A stretch of 29,728 nt of DNA from a virus: positions 1 through 29,728 of IMG/VR virus record IMGVR_UViG_3300025154_000318. One strand, given 5' to 3'. The notes under the pieces were generated by a model. The model saw nothing but the letters and a program-made list of their open reading frames with translations, did no database searches and had not been told where the DNA came from. Shown piece by piece: positions 1-7,543 of the stretch; within the stretch, counting starts at the first letter, position 1, and every line of letters begins with the position of its first letter. A program made the translations under genes and the position numbers.

Positions 1-81
1 GACGCGGCGTCCGAGCCGGTCCTGGACGAGACCGGCAATACCGTACGGGACGAAAAGGGGAACGAGATCTATGGGACTTAG
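1..81 (+). CDS. 3' end of a phage structural-region gene (partial)
   Basis: Frame 1 is open from the window edge to a TAG at 79-81 and gives a 26-residue acidic tail ending EKGNEIYGT. The start lies outside the window. Its stop overlaps the start of the next gene by 11 bases, as expected in a tightly packed morphogenesis operon. From its place just before the head-tail joining gene it should be a head or connector gene, but the fragment is too short to assign a family. Confidence 0.6.
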   Translation, partial: DAASEPVLDETGNTVRDEKGNEIYGT

Positions 82-391
82 ATCCGTATTCGCCGAGGCC
101 CTTCCGGACATCTTCGATGCCGCCGGAGAGGATGCCGTTTTCACCCCGGCGGCGGGTGATCCGATTCCCTGCAAGGTCTTCATCGAATTCAACGTGATGC
201 TCCAGCCGGCGGGGGTGGAGGTTCAGGTCTGGCAGCGGGGGACGACGATCGAGGCGCTCCTGTCCGATATCGCCCGCGAGCCGAACCGCGGCGAGACCTT
301 CACCCTGGATATCCCGTCGGACGATACGGTCTACACCGTCCAGGCGATCTCCGAAAACGACGGCCTGAAGGTCAAGGCGGTGGTGACATGA
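71..391 (+). CDS. Head-tail joining protein (lambda FII-like)
   Basis: This 106-residue acidic protein has the size and pattern of small phage head-tail connector proteins (lambda FII / Gifsy-2-type). It starts with a helical segment (GLRSVFAEALPDIFDAAGEDA), followed by beta-rich sequence with the motif FTPAAGDP and a C-terminal TYTVQAI-like strand ending KVKAVV. Such proteins sit at the head-tail interface and complete the connector before tail attachment. The ATG overlaps the end of the preceding gene, and its own stop overlaps the next ATG (ATGA at 388-391), so translation is probably coupled. The family call rests on length, residue pattern and being followed by a minor tail Z protein. 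A different small connector is the main alternative. Confidence 0.7.
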   Translation: MGLRSVFAEALPDIFDAAGEDAVFTPAAGDPIPCKVFIEFNVMLQPAGVEVQVWQRGTTIEALLSDIAREPNRGETFTLDIPSDDTVYTVQAISENDGLKVKAVVT

Positions 392-1011
392 TCGAGATCA
401 AATTCAACGAGGCGGACGTCGCCAATGTCAAACGAATGCTGCGGGGTCTGGACGATGTTGTCCCGAAGGTCCTAAGCCGGGCGATCAACGACACCCTCGC
501 CGGCGTCAAAACCGACGCCTCGACGGAGATCCGGAGCATCATCACCGCAAAAAAGAGCGCCGTAGATGCCACCTTCAGGACCGTCAAGGCGACCATCGCC
601 CATCTCTCCGGCCTGGTTTCGAGCTCGGGGCCCCCGCTGCCGTTGATCAAATTTTCCGCGAATCAAACCAAGGCCGGCGTCTCCGTCCAGGTGAAGAGGA
701 AGAATCCGCGTTCCGTGCTGAAAGGGGCGTTTATCGCCACGGTGCGCTCTTCAAATCAGGCTGAATCGGGATCATCCGGTCACAAAGGCGTCTTCTGGCG
801 CGAGTACCATGGCGCGAAAGTCCCTGTAAAAAAGATAGCCTATGGAAAGTTGCCGAGAAAATACCGTCTGCCGATGAAACAGCTATTCGGCCCCCGGATA
901 CCGGATATTCTGGGCGACGATCCGGTGATGACGGCTGTCTTATCCAAGGCCGACGACCGCATCCACAAGGCGGTCGAAAAAGAGCTCAATTACGAGCTTT
1001 CAAAACTTTAA
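388..1011 (+). CDS. Prophage minor tail protein Z-like
   Basis: A 207-residue basic protein resembling lambda-type minor tail protein Z. The N-terminal third has the family's layout: a short strand (MIEIKFNEADV), then a helix with LSRAINDTLAGVKTDAS and an ITAKKSAVD segment. The middle is basic (QVKRKNPRSVLKGAFIA) and the C-terminus is helical (DDRIHKAVEKELNYEL). In lambda, Z is needed to finish the tail end that meets the head. The start overlaps the upstream stop. The gene is directly followed by a tail-terminator-like gene, matching the usual Z-U order. Length is close to family size and nothing looks truncated. Confidence 0.8.
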   Translation: MIEIKFNEADVANVKRMLRGLDDVVPKVLSRAINDTLAGVKTDASTEIRSIITAKKSAVDATFRTVKATIAHLSGLVSSSGPPLPLIKFSANQTKAGVSVQVKRKNPRSVLKGAFIATVRSSNQAESGSSGHKGVFWREYHGAKVPVKKIAYGKLPRKYRLPMKQLFGPRIPDILGDDPVMTAVLSKADDRIHKAVEKELNYELSKL

Positions 1012-1019
1012 CGGTGTGG

Positions 1020-1044
1020 GGGGACAGATTTCAAATCCGTCCCC
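1020..1044. repeat. Imperfect inverted repeat in the Z / terminator gap
   Basis: GGGGAC (1020-1025) and GTCCCC (1039-1044) are perfect complements. Inside them GATTT (1027-1031) pairs with AAATC (1033-1037), with one A/C mismatch. It begins nine bases after the stop of the Z-like gene and fills the 48-base gap before the next ATG. There is no T-run after it, so it is not a classical terminator. It could be an mRNA hairpin or a protein site. Confidence 0.4.
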
Positions 1045-1059
1045 GGGAGTCGAGGGCGC

Positions 1060-1560
1060 ATGAACACTATCCGCGAAGAGATCATCCTCGAAATCATCGC
1101 CCGGGCAGCCGTCATCCGGACGGCCGGATCCCCGCAGCCCTATGCGACGGATATCGGGGAGACGGTCCTGCGCGCCCGGCCGAAGGTCGATCCGGATGAT
1201 CTTCCCTGCACGGTCGTCTGGCCGCAGGCCGAGATGGCGGAGAACGTTCACGGTAAATCGCGGCACAAAATGCCGGTCAAGGTCGAAGGACTCGCGGCGT
1301 TCGGGGCGGAGGATCCCTCCGTCGTTTCGGAGCGGATCCTGGGCGATCTGATCAAGTGCTTCACGTCTCCCGCCTGGGATCGCCGCCGACTTGTCGCCGG
1401 TTCGTCTCCGGCAACCTACCTCGATCCCTATATCGAATCAATCGTGTACCAGGGCGGCGGAACGGATTCCTCCCCGGAGGACGGGTCAGTCTCCGTCGGA
1501 AATCAGGCGATATTCCTGGTCACATACTACACCGCGATCGGAGATCCATATACACAGTGA
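1060..1560 (+). CDS. Tail completion / tail terminator protein
   Basis: A 166-residue protein with the layout of minor tail U / tail-terminator proteins: an N-terminal helix (NTIREEIILEIIARAA), a beta-rich middle with PCTVVWPQAE and MPVKVEGLAAF, a helix (SERILGDLIKCF), and a C-terminal strand with VTYYTAIGDPY. The pattern 'multi-strand core, helix, YxT-ending strand' is common to proteins that cap the head-proximal end of the tail tube. Position after the Z-like gene and before the tube gene supports the role. The ATG at 1060 follows only a weak GAGGGCGC purine stretch. The call is from pattern and context, not from a unique motif. Confidence 0.6.
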   Translation: MNTIREEIILEIIARAAVIRTAGSPQPYATDIGETVLRARPKVDPDDLPCTVVWPQAEMAENVHGKSRHKMPVKVEGLAAFGAEDPSVVSERILGDLIKCFTSPAWDRRRLVAGSSPATYLDPYIESIVYQGGGTDSSPEDGSVSVGNQAIFLVTYYTAIGDPYTQ

Positions 1561-1567
1561 GCGCGCC

Positions 1568-2104
1568 ATGGACGAGACGAAAAACAACCTGATCATCACC
1601 GGATCCGCCCCTTGCGTCCTGATCGACATCGCGGGGGTTCCGCGCGTCTGCACTTATGATTACATGGCGATCGGCCTGGACGCGGTCGACAAATACATCT
1701 GGCCGATCAAATATGTCGCCACCTATCACCCGGTCGAGATCCCCCGGATCCGCGAACGGCGGGAACGGTGCGGCGGCAACCTCGATTATCGGGTGATCTC
1801 GATGAAGGTCCTACCCGGTGTGGATATCATCGAACCGTTCCGCCCGCCTTCGGGATCGAGCTCCCTTCTGGGCGTCCTGGCGGCGCTCCGGATGGGATAC
1901 CGCCGGATCATCCTCTGCGGTTGTCCGCTAATCGGGAAGAACGCCGCGGGCGGGACTTACGAAACCTTCCGCAAGGGCTGGGAGGCGCGGGCGAATGAAT
2001 TCACGGGCCGCGTCCGGTCGATGTCCGGCTGGACCGCGGAATTTCTCGGCGCGCCGACGGAAGAATGGCTTTTGAATATAGAGGAGAAATCTGCAAATGG
2101 ATGA
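1568..2104 (+). CDS. MptE/DUF115-like Rossmann protein (possible glycan transferase)
   Basis: A 178-residue protein starting at ATG 1568; longer upstream extensions run through the tail-terminator gene and are unlikely. It opens with a strand-loop LIITGSAPCVLID and has a later segment SSLLGVLAALRMGYRRIILCG, the 'small-residue helix followed by GYKxIxLxG strand' seen in DUF115 / 6-hydroxymethylpterin pyrophosphokinase MptE-like and bacterial sialyltransferase-like proteins. Those families act on nucleotide-linked substrates. A methyl- or sugar-transfer role on virion or host glycans fits the two following genes. Its stop (2102-2104) overlaps the next ATG at 2097. Substrate unknown; the family link is remote and inferred by eye. 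Confidence 0.5.
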   Translation: MDETKNNLIITGSAPCVLIDIAGVPRVCTYDYMAIGLDAVDKYIWPIKYVATYHPVEIPRIRERRERCGGNLDYRVISMKVLPGVDIIEPFRPPSGSSSLLGVLAALRMGYRRIILCGCPLIGKNAAGGTYETFRKGWEARANEFTGRVRSMSGWTAEFLGAPTEEWLLNIEEKSANG

Positions 2105-3833
2105 ACTTTCGCGGGAGTGGCAGAAACGATTCGAAACGGTCTGGGACCCGGCCGGCAAGGGGCAGTACCGCCTCGGTTCGCCCGGCCAGCGTTTGGCGAA
2201 GCGCTTCCTGGCCAACATGGACCGGAAGACGTCGATCAACGAATACGGGTCCGGCACGGGCCGCGCCGTCTGCGAGATCTTAAAAACTCCGGGCCATTGC
2301 CAGCATCCGATCCACATGGTCGATATCGCCGGGAACGCGATGGAGGAGGAGTGCCGCCGGTTTCTCGCGGATCCGCAGTACGCGCTGACCTTTACCAACG
2401 CCTCGCTCTGGGATCTTCCCGAAGATTTCCCCCACGCCGAGTGGGGATACTGCATCGATGTCCTCTGCTTTCTTCCGCCGGAGAAGCTCGACGCGGTCCT
2501 CGCCGAGATCCGCCGCACCTGCGACAACCTTTTCTGCCAGGTCTACGACTGGCAGGACACCCGCTGCGGGATCGACCTGACCACGATCCAGCACGACGGC
2601 GCCTGGTGGGCGGACAGACTCAAGGAGCACTGGGGCGAGGTGATCCAGGAGGTTTCTCCCGAATCGGCCCACCGCTATATCTTCGTCTGTCGCGCGGGGG
2701 CCCAGCATCGGGAGAAAGACGGCACGATCCGCGATCTCAAACAGCGCCACTATGGACAGACGGCCTGGATCGTCGGCCGCGGCGCCTCCCTCCTGCAGGC
2801 GACGAAAGATCATTTCGGCCCCGGCCCGATGATCTGTTTGAACGAGTCGATCGAGAACATCGGCCCGCTCAAGCTCACGAACAAGCTCTACAACATCTGG
2901 CGGAACGGCGATCCCCCGGCGGACCTGCCGGCCATCCTGCCGGAGGGGACCACCCTTTTGTTGTGCGACAACCCGGTGCTTTCGGACCCGCCCTCCTCGA
3001 CGATGTTCACCGACTGGCGGCCGCGCAAGACTTTCGAGTGCAAGCGGGATCTCGGCTGCGCTCCGCCGGCGACCTTCTCGATGAAGGCGGCCCTCGAGAT
3101 CGCCGTCCGCGTTTTCGGCTGCAACGCGGTCAACTTCGTCTCGTTCGATAGCTGCACTACCGGCGACGTCCGGACGGTCCTCAAGCAGGGATTCACAAAA
3201 TCCGAGTACCGCCCCGGAGACTACAACGAACAGTGCGAGATTGTCTTCGCCCGCCTGAAGGCGCTGGGCGTCGAGAGCCGCTGGATCACCCCCGGCGATG
3301 ACGACGTCGTTCCATGGACCGGCAAGGTCAAGGAAGGCGAGAAGATCCGCCTGAATATCGGCTGCGGTGAGACCATCGAACCGGGATACACGAATATCGA
3401 CCTTCATTACGACAAGGCGGACGTCATGATGGACGCCCGGGCGCTCAAATATGGCGACGGGACCGTCGACGAGATCCGCTCTTCGCACCTCCTCGAGCAT
3501 TTTTCCAAGGCGGATGTCCCGCTCGTCCTTCGCGAGTGGTTCCGCGTCCTGAAGATCGGCGGCATGCTTACGCTGAATCTGCCGAACCTCGAATGGTGCT
3601 TAAGAAACTGGCTGGAAAAGCCGGAGAAGGAGCGCTTCGGCCTGTCGCTGAGCATGATCTACGGTCTCCAATCGCACGACGGAGAGTATCACAAGACCGG
3701 GTTCACCCGGGAGAGCCTGGAGGTCCTGCTTTCATTCGCGGGGTTTGAGGATATCAAGATCGTCGATCACCAGTCGCACTCGCAACAGTGCTTCCTGGCG
3801 ACCGCCGTAAAAAAAAAATCAATGACCGGGTGA
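2097..3833 (+). CDS. Three-domain methyltransferase / MptE-like fusion
   Basis: A 578-residue protein in which three domains can be seen. Residues about 1-200 look like a class I SAM-dependent methyltransferase (motif YGSGTGRAV, then CIDVLCFLPPEKLDAVL). Residues about 215-400 form an MptE/DUF115-like Rossmann domain (TAWIVGRGASLL, MICLNESIENIG, later FSMKAALEIA and VNFVSFDS). Residues about 420-578 are a second SAM methyltransferase, with motif I LNIGCGETIEPGYTNID, then SSHLLEHF and VLKIGGMLTLNLPNLE. The middle domain is related in pattern to the preceding gene. It overlaps both neighbours, so the three genes are probably co-translated. Role inferred: modifying glycans or another small molecule on the virion or host surface. 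The last codons run into an A-rich stretch just before the next start. Confidence 0.7.
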   Translation: MDELSREWQKRFETVWDPAGKGQYRLGSPGQRLAKRFLANMDRKTSINEYGSGTGRAVCEILKTPGHCQHPIHMVDIAGNAMEEECRRFLADPQYALTFTNASLWDLPEDFPHAEWGYCIDVLCFLPPEKLDAVLAEIRRTCDNLFCQVYDWQDTRCGIDLTTIQHDGAWWADRLKEHWGEVIQEVSPESAHRYIFVCRAGAQHREKDGTIRDLKQRHYGQTAWIVGRGASLLQATKDHFGPGPMICLNESIENIGPLKLTNKLYNIWRNGDPPADLPAILPEGTTLLLCDNPVLSDPPSSTMFTDWRPRKTFECKRDLGCAPPATFSMKAALEIAVRVFGCNAVNFVSFDSCTTGDVRTVLKQGFTKSEYRPGDYNEQCEIVFARLKALGVESRWITPGDDDVVPWTGKVKEGEKIRLNIGCGETIEPGYTNIDLHYDKADVMMDARALKYGDGTVDEIRSSHLLEHFSKADVPLVLREWFRVLKIGGMLTLNLPNLEWCLRNWLEKPEKERFGLSLSMIYGLQSHDGEYHKTGFTRESLEVLLSFAGFEDIKIVDHQSHSQQCFLATAVKKKSMTG

Positions 3834-4600
3834 CGGTCATCACGCTGACGGGCGACCGCCCGCTGGCGTTTGCTCTTTGTAAATTGTGGATGTCCGGACA
3901 GACGCTCAAGCCGGATCAATGGATCGTCGTGGACGACGGCAAGACGCCCCTCGTCCCCACGCCGGAGATGACTTACATCCGGCGAGAACCGCGCAGGGAT
4001 GACCCGTCGCACACGATGATCCTGAACATGCGGGCGGCCCTTCCGGCGATCGCGGGTGAGAAGATCCTGTTTTTGGAGGACGACGAGTATTACGCCCCCC
4101 GCTATGTCGAGGAGATGGCCCGCCGCCTCGAGGAGTACGAAGTCGTCGGAATCGCCAGGAGCAAATACTACCATCTGCCGACGGGGGGATTTCTCAGGCA
4201 CAGCAACATGGATCACGCCTCCCTCGCCCAGACCGGCTTTCGGGGATCGTTCCTCCCCGAGTTTGCGATGCTCCTTAAAGGAGACATGTTCCTCGACATC
4301 CGGATCTGGAAAAAGGTCGGGAACACCCAGAAACTGAAGTGGGGAGAAGAGACCTGTGTTGTGGGCGAAAGGATCGTCGGAAACGGGCGGGGGCTGCTGT
4401 TCGACGACGGGATCGAATCGAATCTCTACGTCGGCATGAAGGGCCTTCCCGGGCGCATGGGCATCGGCTGCGGACACCGCGAATATAAAGAGTATCTCAA
4501 AGATACGCCGGACCGCGAGGTCCTTAGACGATGGATCCCGGGGAATTATCAACATTATCTGGATATCCTGGCCGGGAAGGAGCCGAATGTAAGCGGATGA
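3830..4600 (+). CDS. Glycosyltransferase-like protein (GT-A fold)
   Basis: The frame is open further upstream, but GTG at 3830 overlaps the previous stop (GTGA) and begins right at the first strand VTVITLTGDRP, so I choose it (256 residues). Family-2-like features: TGDRPLAFALCKLWMSGQ, then QWIVVDDGKTPL (first acidic motif), and ILFLEDDEYYAP (a DxD-like metal/nucleotide-sugar motif, EDDEYY). Later EETCVVGERIVGNG and a C-terminal HREYKEYL helix follow. Known members transfer a sugar from a nucleotide-sugar to an acceptor. With the two preceding genes it forms a modification cassette between the tail-terminator and lysis genes. Acceptor unknown. Confidence 0.7.
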   Translation: MTVITLTGDRPLAFALCKLWMSGQTLKPDQWIVVDDGKTPLVPTPEMTYIRREPRRDDPSHTMILNMRAALPAIAGEKILFLEDDEYYAPRYVEEMARRLEEYEVVGIARSKYYHLPTGGFLRHSNMDHASLAQTGFRGSFLPEFAMLLKGDMFLDIRIWKKVGNTQKLKWGEETCVVGERIVGNGRGLLFDDGIESNLYVGMKGLPGRMGIGCGHREYKEYLKDTPDREVLRRWIPGNYQHYLDILAGKEPNVSG

Positions 4601-4680
4601 AGACCGGCAAGGTGGCCCTGAAAGAACAGGCCCGGAAGGTAAAACGGGCCAAAAGAAAGAAAAGGAGGTCTAAAAGATGA
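4597..4680 (+). CDS. Very small, very basic ORF (27 residues)
   Basis: ATG at 4597 overlaps the glycosyltransferase stop (ATGA), and the TGA at 4678-4680 overlaps the next ATG at 4677. The peptide is dominated by Lys and Arg (KVALKEQARKVKRAKRKK). The continuous overlap at both ends is what a real coupled gene would show. However, the A/G-rich sequence also contains the AGGAGG ribosome site of the lipoprotein gene, so the reading frame may be only a spacer. Confidence 0.3.
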   Translation: MKTGKVALKEQARKVKRAKRKKRRSKR

Positions 4681-5300
4681 AACGTTTTTTGTTGATCATT
4701 ATGTGCATCGCGATGGCGATCCTGTCGCTCACGGGCTGTATGTCGAAGAACCAACTCCTTGCGGAGCAATCGTTTTACGCCGCCAAAGTCGCCCTTGCGA
4801 AGCAGCAATCTTCGCAGCCGATCTTCGAGATGGTGGCCGCGAATGCCAAGGATCCTATTATTTTGCAAAACGTCTCGGCCATTCGGGTGTTTCAGGCCCC
4901 ATCGAGCGGCGGGAACGACGGGTTGCAGCAATACATCCAGAAGGATTACGCGAGCGCGTGGGTGAATGCTTTTCTGCAGATGGTCGGCATCGCCGCCCCA
5001 TGGGCCGGCGCCGCGATCATTACGAGCAACGTTGCGGGTGCGTTCAAGGACGTGGCGATGCAGCCCCACAGCATTACAAATACAAACGTATCGGCATCCG
5101 GATCGAGCCAGGCGATGTCCGGCGGCATGATGACCAATACGACGACGAGTTATGCCAACACGGTATCTGGTACGGGGAATGTCGCCAATATAGGGGGTAC
5201 GGTCAATCAGGCGACGGCGACGCCGACGGTGGTGGTGGTGGAACAGCCGCCGCCGGTGATCGTTCCGCCGAGCTATCCTCCGGCGACACCGGCCCCATGA
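4677..5300 (+). CDS. Phage-encoded lipoprotein, unknown function
   Basis: A 207-residue protein with a clear lipoprotein signal: MKRF, hydrophobic stretch, and lipobox LTGC with the modified Cys at residue 21. The mature part has a helical region (LLAEQSFYAAKVALAKQQ), a hydrophobic glycine/alanine segment (AAPWAGAAIITSNVAGAF), a Ser/Thr/Asn/Gly-rich linker, and a proline-rich end (EQPPPVIVPP...). It should be anchored to a membrane, most likely the outer one, with a proline-rich tail crossing part of the periplasm. AGGAGG lies seven bases before ATG 4677. Placed at the head of the lysis cluster, it might act in lysis or superinfection exclusion; I recognise no family. Confidence 0.65.
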   Translation: MKRFLLIIMCIAMAILSLTGCMSKNQLLAEQSFYAAKVALAKQQSSQPIFEMVAANAKDPIILQNVSAIRVFQAPSSGGNDGLQQYIQKDYASAWVNAFLQMVGIAAPWAGAAIITSNVAGAFKDVAMQPHSITNTNVSASGSSQAMSGGMMTNTTTSYANTVSGTGNVANIGGTVNQATATPTVVVVEQPPPVIVPPSYPPATPAP

Positions 5301-5339
5301 TTACAGTTGTGCCAATTCAGAGATGTCGGGGGAAATGCA

Positions 5340-5735
5340 ATGGACTGGAACGGACACGAACGAAGAATCCCTATGGGATGCCCCTTACACGGCGGGCTCG
5401 TAGATTGGATAAAAGACGAACGAGAAGAAATAAAAGGTGTGATGGCGAAACTGGACAAACTTATCGATCGCCAGACAGACCATCATGATGAAATTATGTA
5501 CATCAAGAACATTGTAAGCGACGGCCTTCAATCCGATGTAAAGAAGACCGCGCAAAGGGTAGATGAAATCTGTAAAACGTTGAATGTTCTTGAAGGTTTT
5601 AAGTGGTTCGGAGTCTGGATTAACGATTTAAGAGATCATACGTTTCTACATTTATTAAAATATTCAGCTATCGGCGGGATAGCTTTTATTGCAATCCATG
5701 TTGGGAATAAATTCATGGTTTGGTTGCTGAAATGA
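5340..5735 (+). CDS. XhlA-like membrane-associated lysis protein
   Basis: I start at ATG 5340 because GGGGGAA sits five to eight bases ahead; a TTG at 5307 is a longer option. The 131-residue product has an amphipathic, coiled-coil-prone middle (IKGVMAKLDKLIDRQ...HDEIMYIKNIVSDGL...VDEICKTLNVL) and one membrane segment near the C-terminus (LLKYSAIGGIAFIAIHVG). This is the layout of hemolysin XhlA-type proteins found beside holins. Next gene starts 11 bases later and encodes a holin-like protein. Base composition is lower in GC than the surrounding genes, suggesting a separate origin. Family call from topology and context. Confidence 0.5.
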   Translation: MDWNGHERRIPMGCPLHGGLVDWIKDEREEIKGVMAKLDKLIDRQTDHHDEIMYIKNIVSDGLQSDVKKTAQRVDEICKTLNVLEGFKWFGVWINDLRDHTFLHLLKYSAIGGIAFIAIHVGNKFMVWLLK

Positions 5736-5746
5736 GAGGAAATAAT

Positions 5747-6064
5747 ATGCCGGTAAACGATTCGCAGCCGTTTCAGTTATGGAGATTCTTGAAAAAGGTA
5801 AGAATCGAAATCTTTGTTTTTGCCTTTCTCGTCGGGGCATCCATGTTCCTGATGCCCAGGGAGGCCTTGATGGGGTTGCTATCTTTGCTTGCCGCGAAGC
5901 TTCTGACGTTGACCGTCGGGGTCACCTTCGCCCATCTGATGAGGATCTTCGGATTCCGCAACCTGTCGCTTACGGACATGATTAAAAAGGGAGAATGGTC
6001 CGGGGTGATTTTTCTGGCCATCTGGTATGCGGTCATCGTCTATGCCGTGGCCGTAGGAGGCTGA
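5747..6064 (+). CDS. Putative holin
   Basis: ATG 5747 is preceded by GAGAGGA at the right distance; a start nearer 5720 would overlap the previous gene. The 105-residue protein has about three hydrophobic segments: IFVFAFLVGASMFLM, a second at LMGLLSLLAAKLLTLTVGVTF, and a C-terminal one at VIFLAIWYAVIVYAVAV, with charged turns between. This is the size and topology of a phage holin, which makes the inner-membrane lesion that starts lysis. It lies directly upstream (one-base gap) of a lytic transglycosylase. No family-specific motif, so the role is inferred from topology and neighbours. Confidence 0.6.
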   Translation: MPVNDSQPFQLWRFLKKVRIEIFVFAFLVGASMFLMPREALMGLLSLLAAKLLTLTVGVTFAHLMRIFGFRNLSLTDMIKKGEWSGVIFLAIWYAVIVYAVAVGG

Positions 6065-6065
6065 G

Positions 6066-6713
6066 ATGCTATCGGCCATATTTAAGGGAATTGTCACAAG
6101 GGCATTATTCTGCATTTGGCTTATCATCATGTCCTTTATAGTTCTTTTATACACGCCTTGCGCTTGGCCATTGGATCGGTGCGCGATGCTGGTCAAGGAT
6201 GTGAGGGTGGAGCATGTCAAACAATTCGGTCTTGATTTCCCCTACTGGTATGGAGTGGGGCAACTCAAGCAGGAATCGGCCTGTCGGACCGATGTCACGG
6301 CCTTCGATCAGGGAATGGGAGTGGCGCAATTCATGCCGAAGACTGCGCAATACGTGTCGTCCCTGATGGGTGAATCACTCGATCCGTACAACTCGAAACA
6401 TGCGATCCGGATGCAGGCGTTCTACATGGCGCGGCTCGATCGATCGCGTCCGGATCCGGGGCCCGGCCTCTGGGCGACCTACCAGGCGTACAACGGCGGG
6501 TGGCCGGCGCTGCGGGGGGAAGAAATGCGCGCGGGATCCTGGTCGCGCGCCGCAATGAGGGCGGCGTGTTTCAGGAAAAAGATCGTTCTTCGCAGCGGGG
6601 CGGTGCTCGACTTCTGCGAAGTCAATTACGATTACTCCGTCCGCGTGCATCGCTACGGTCAGGCCTATCGAATCGGCGTCGACGGCAGGAGGTTCTTCGA
6701 TGAGAAAATGTGA
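6066..6713 (+). CDS. Phage lytic transglycosylase (SLT-like endolysin) with N-terminal anchor
   Basis: A 215-residue protein. Residues 14-31 are a hydrophobic signal or anchor segment. The catalytic domain follows with the lysozyme-like order: GVGQLKQESACR with the likely catalytic Glu at residue 70, then GMGVAQFMP (83-91), and later WATYQAYNGG, the aromatic motif typical of SLT transglycosylases. These enzymes cut the MurNAc-GlcNAc bond of peptidoglycan and form 1,6-anhydroMurNAc. A signal-anchored lysin can reach the periplasm by the host export system, with the holin as trigger. The 3' end overlaps the next gene by 14 bases. Confidence 0.8.
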   Translation: MLSAIFKGIVTRALFCIWLIIMSFIVLLYTPCAWPLDRCAMLVKDVRVEHVKQFGLDFPYWYGVGQLKQESACRTDVTAFDQGMGVAQFMPKTAQYVSSLMGESLDPYNSKHAIRMQAFYMARLDRSRPDPGPGLWATYQAYNGGWPALRGEEMRAGSWSRAAMRAACFRKKIVLRSGAVLDFCEVNYDYSVRVHRYGQAYRIGVDGRRFFDEKM

Positions 6714-7095
6714 TTTCGGCAATTTGGCCGCACGGGGTTCGATTGCGATCTGGGTCATGGTGGTGATTATAGCGCTGATCGCCTTGGAATCCGGCGGCGT
6801 GTATCTCTGGAAGATCTACAAGGCGCGCGTGAGCACGCAGCAGATCACCCCCGAACAGGTCCGGAATCAAGAGGCGGAGCTCGCGGCGAAATATGAAGCG
6901 ATCATCAAAGTAAAGGACAAAGAGATCGCGGCGGCTGCCGTAAAACTGAAGGCGTCCCAGGCGCGGTATGAAACCCTTGCCAGGACAATAAGGGAGATTG
7001 GTCAAAATGTTCAGAATATCACGCCGCCCAAAGAGCGGAAAGCGATCTGCGAGCGTCTGGATCGCCTTGGTTATCGTCCTGATTCTGGGTGCTGA
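6700..7095 (+). CDS. Rz-like inner-membrane spanin candidate
   Basis: A 131-residue protein with one N-terminal membrane segment (IAIWVMVVIIALIALESGGVYL) followed by a long charged helix (EQVRNQEAELAAKYEAIIKVKDKEIAAAA...), and a short Cys-containing C-terminal part (AICERLDRLGYRPDSGC). A type II anchor plus periplasmic coiled coil is the topology of i-spanins such as Rz, which disrupt the outer membrane at the end of lysis. It follows the lysin and overlaps the next gene by 89 bases in another frame, the kind of overlap seen in Rz/Rz1 pairs. Identified by topology and position only. Confidence 0.55.
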   Translation: MRKCDFGNLAARGSIAIWVMVVIIALIALESGGVYLWKIYKARVSTQQITPEQVRNQEAELAAKYEAIIKVKDKEIAAAAVKLKASQARYETLARTIREIGQNVQNITPPKERKAICERLDRLGYRPDSGC

Positions 7096-7477
7096 TCGCC
7101 CCGGTTTCTCCGCGGAAAATAAACCCGATCTCGTCGGCTTTTCCGACGTTAAAGTCGCCGGCATGATCGTCGAGATCGAACGCGGGCGGGAATACGCAAG
7201 GCAGATCGCCGTCATGGGCGAGGGTACCGACGAGTTGCTCAAGGAAATCACCCTGCTCAATGACATGGTGGCGTCGCGAACGCAGCAATTCGAGGCGGCG
7301 CAAAAGACGATCGACGAGCAGAAAGGCTTGATCGATCTCGGCATCACGGGAATGGAATCCAGGGACGTCGAGATCGTCGAGCTGAAGGAGGCCGAATCCG
7401 CGGCATGGTTCAAGGGAGGCGCATACGGCGCGGTCCTGGGGATCGTGCTGACGATATGGGCCATCATTATGCTGTGA
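7007..7477 (+). CDS. Exported coiled-coil protein overlapping the spanin candidate
   Basis: ATG 7007 has AGGGAG about ten bases upstream; a TTG at 6998 is less likely. The 156-residue product starts with a basic segment and a hydrophobic core (ASVWIALVIVLILGA) with a possible signal cleavage at FSA-EN. A long charged helix follows (KEITLLNDMVASRTQQFEAAQ...), then a C-terminal membrane segment (AYGAVLGIVLTIWAIIML). There is no lipobox, so it is not a textbook o-spanin. Its first 89 bases lie inside the preceding spanin candidate. It may be the partner of that protein or a membrane chaperone of lysis. Confidence 0.55.
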   Translation: MFRISRRPKSGKRSASVWIALVIVLILGADRPGFSAENKPDLVGFSDVKVAGMIVEIERGREYARQIAVMGEGTDELLKEITLLNDMVASRTQQFEAAQKTIDEQKGLIDLGITGMESRDVEIVELKEAESAAWFKGGAYGAVLGIVLTIWAIIML

Positions 7478-7543
7478 GACGGGGCGCGTATTGCCCGGAC
7501 TGACGATAACAACGCCGCAAGGCAAACTAAGGAGGATTGAATC

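Noticed and set aside
2280-3500. Long minus-strand open frame (about 400 codons) opposite the methyltransferase fusion
   Set aside because: It is a shadow of GC-rich codon use; the plus strand shows clear methyltransferase motifs and coupled starts.
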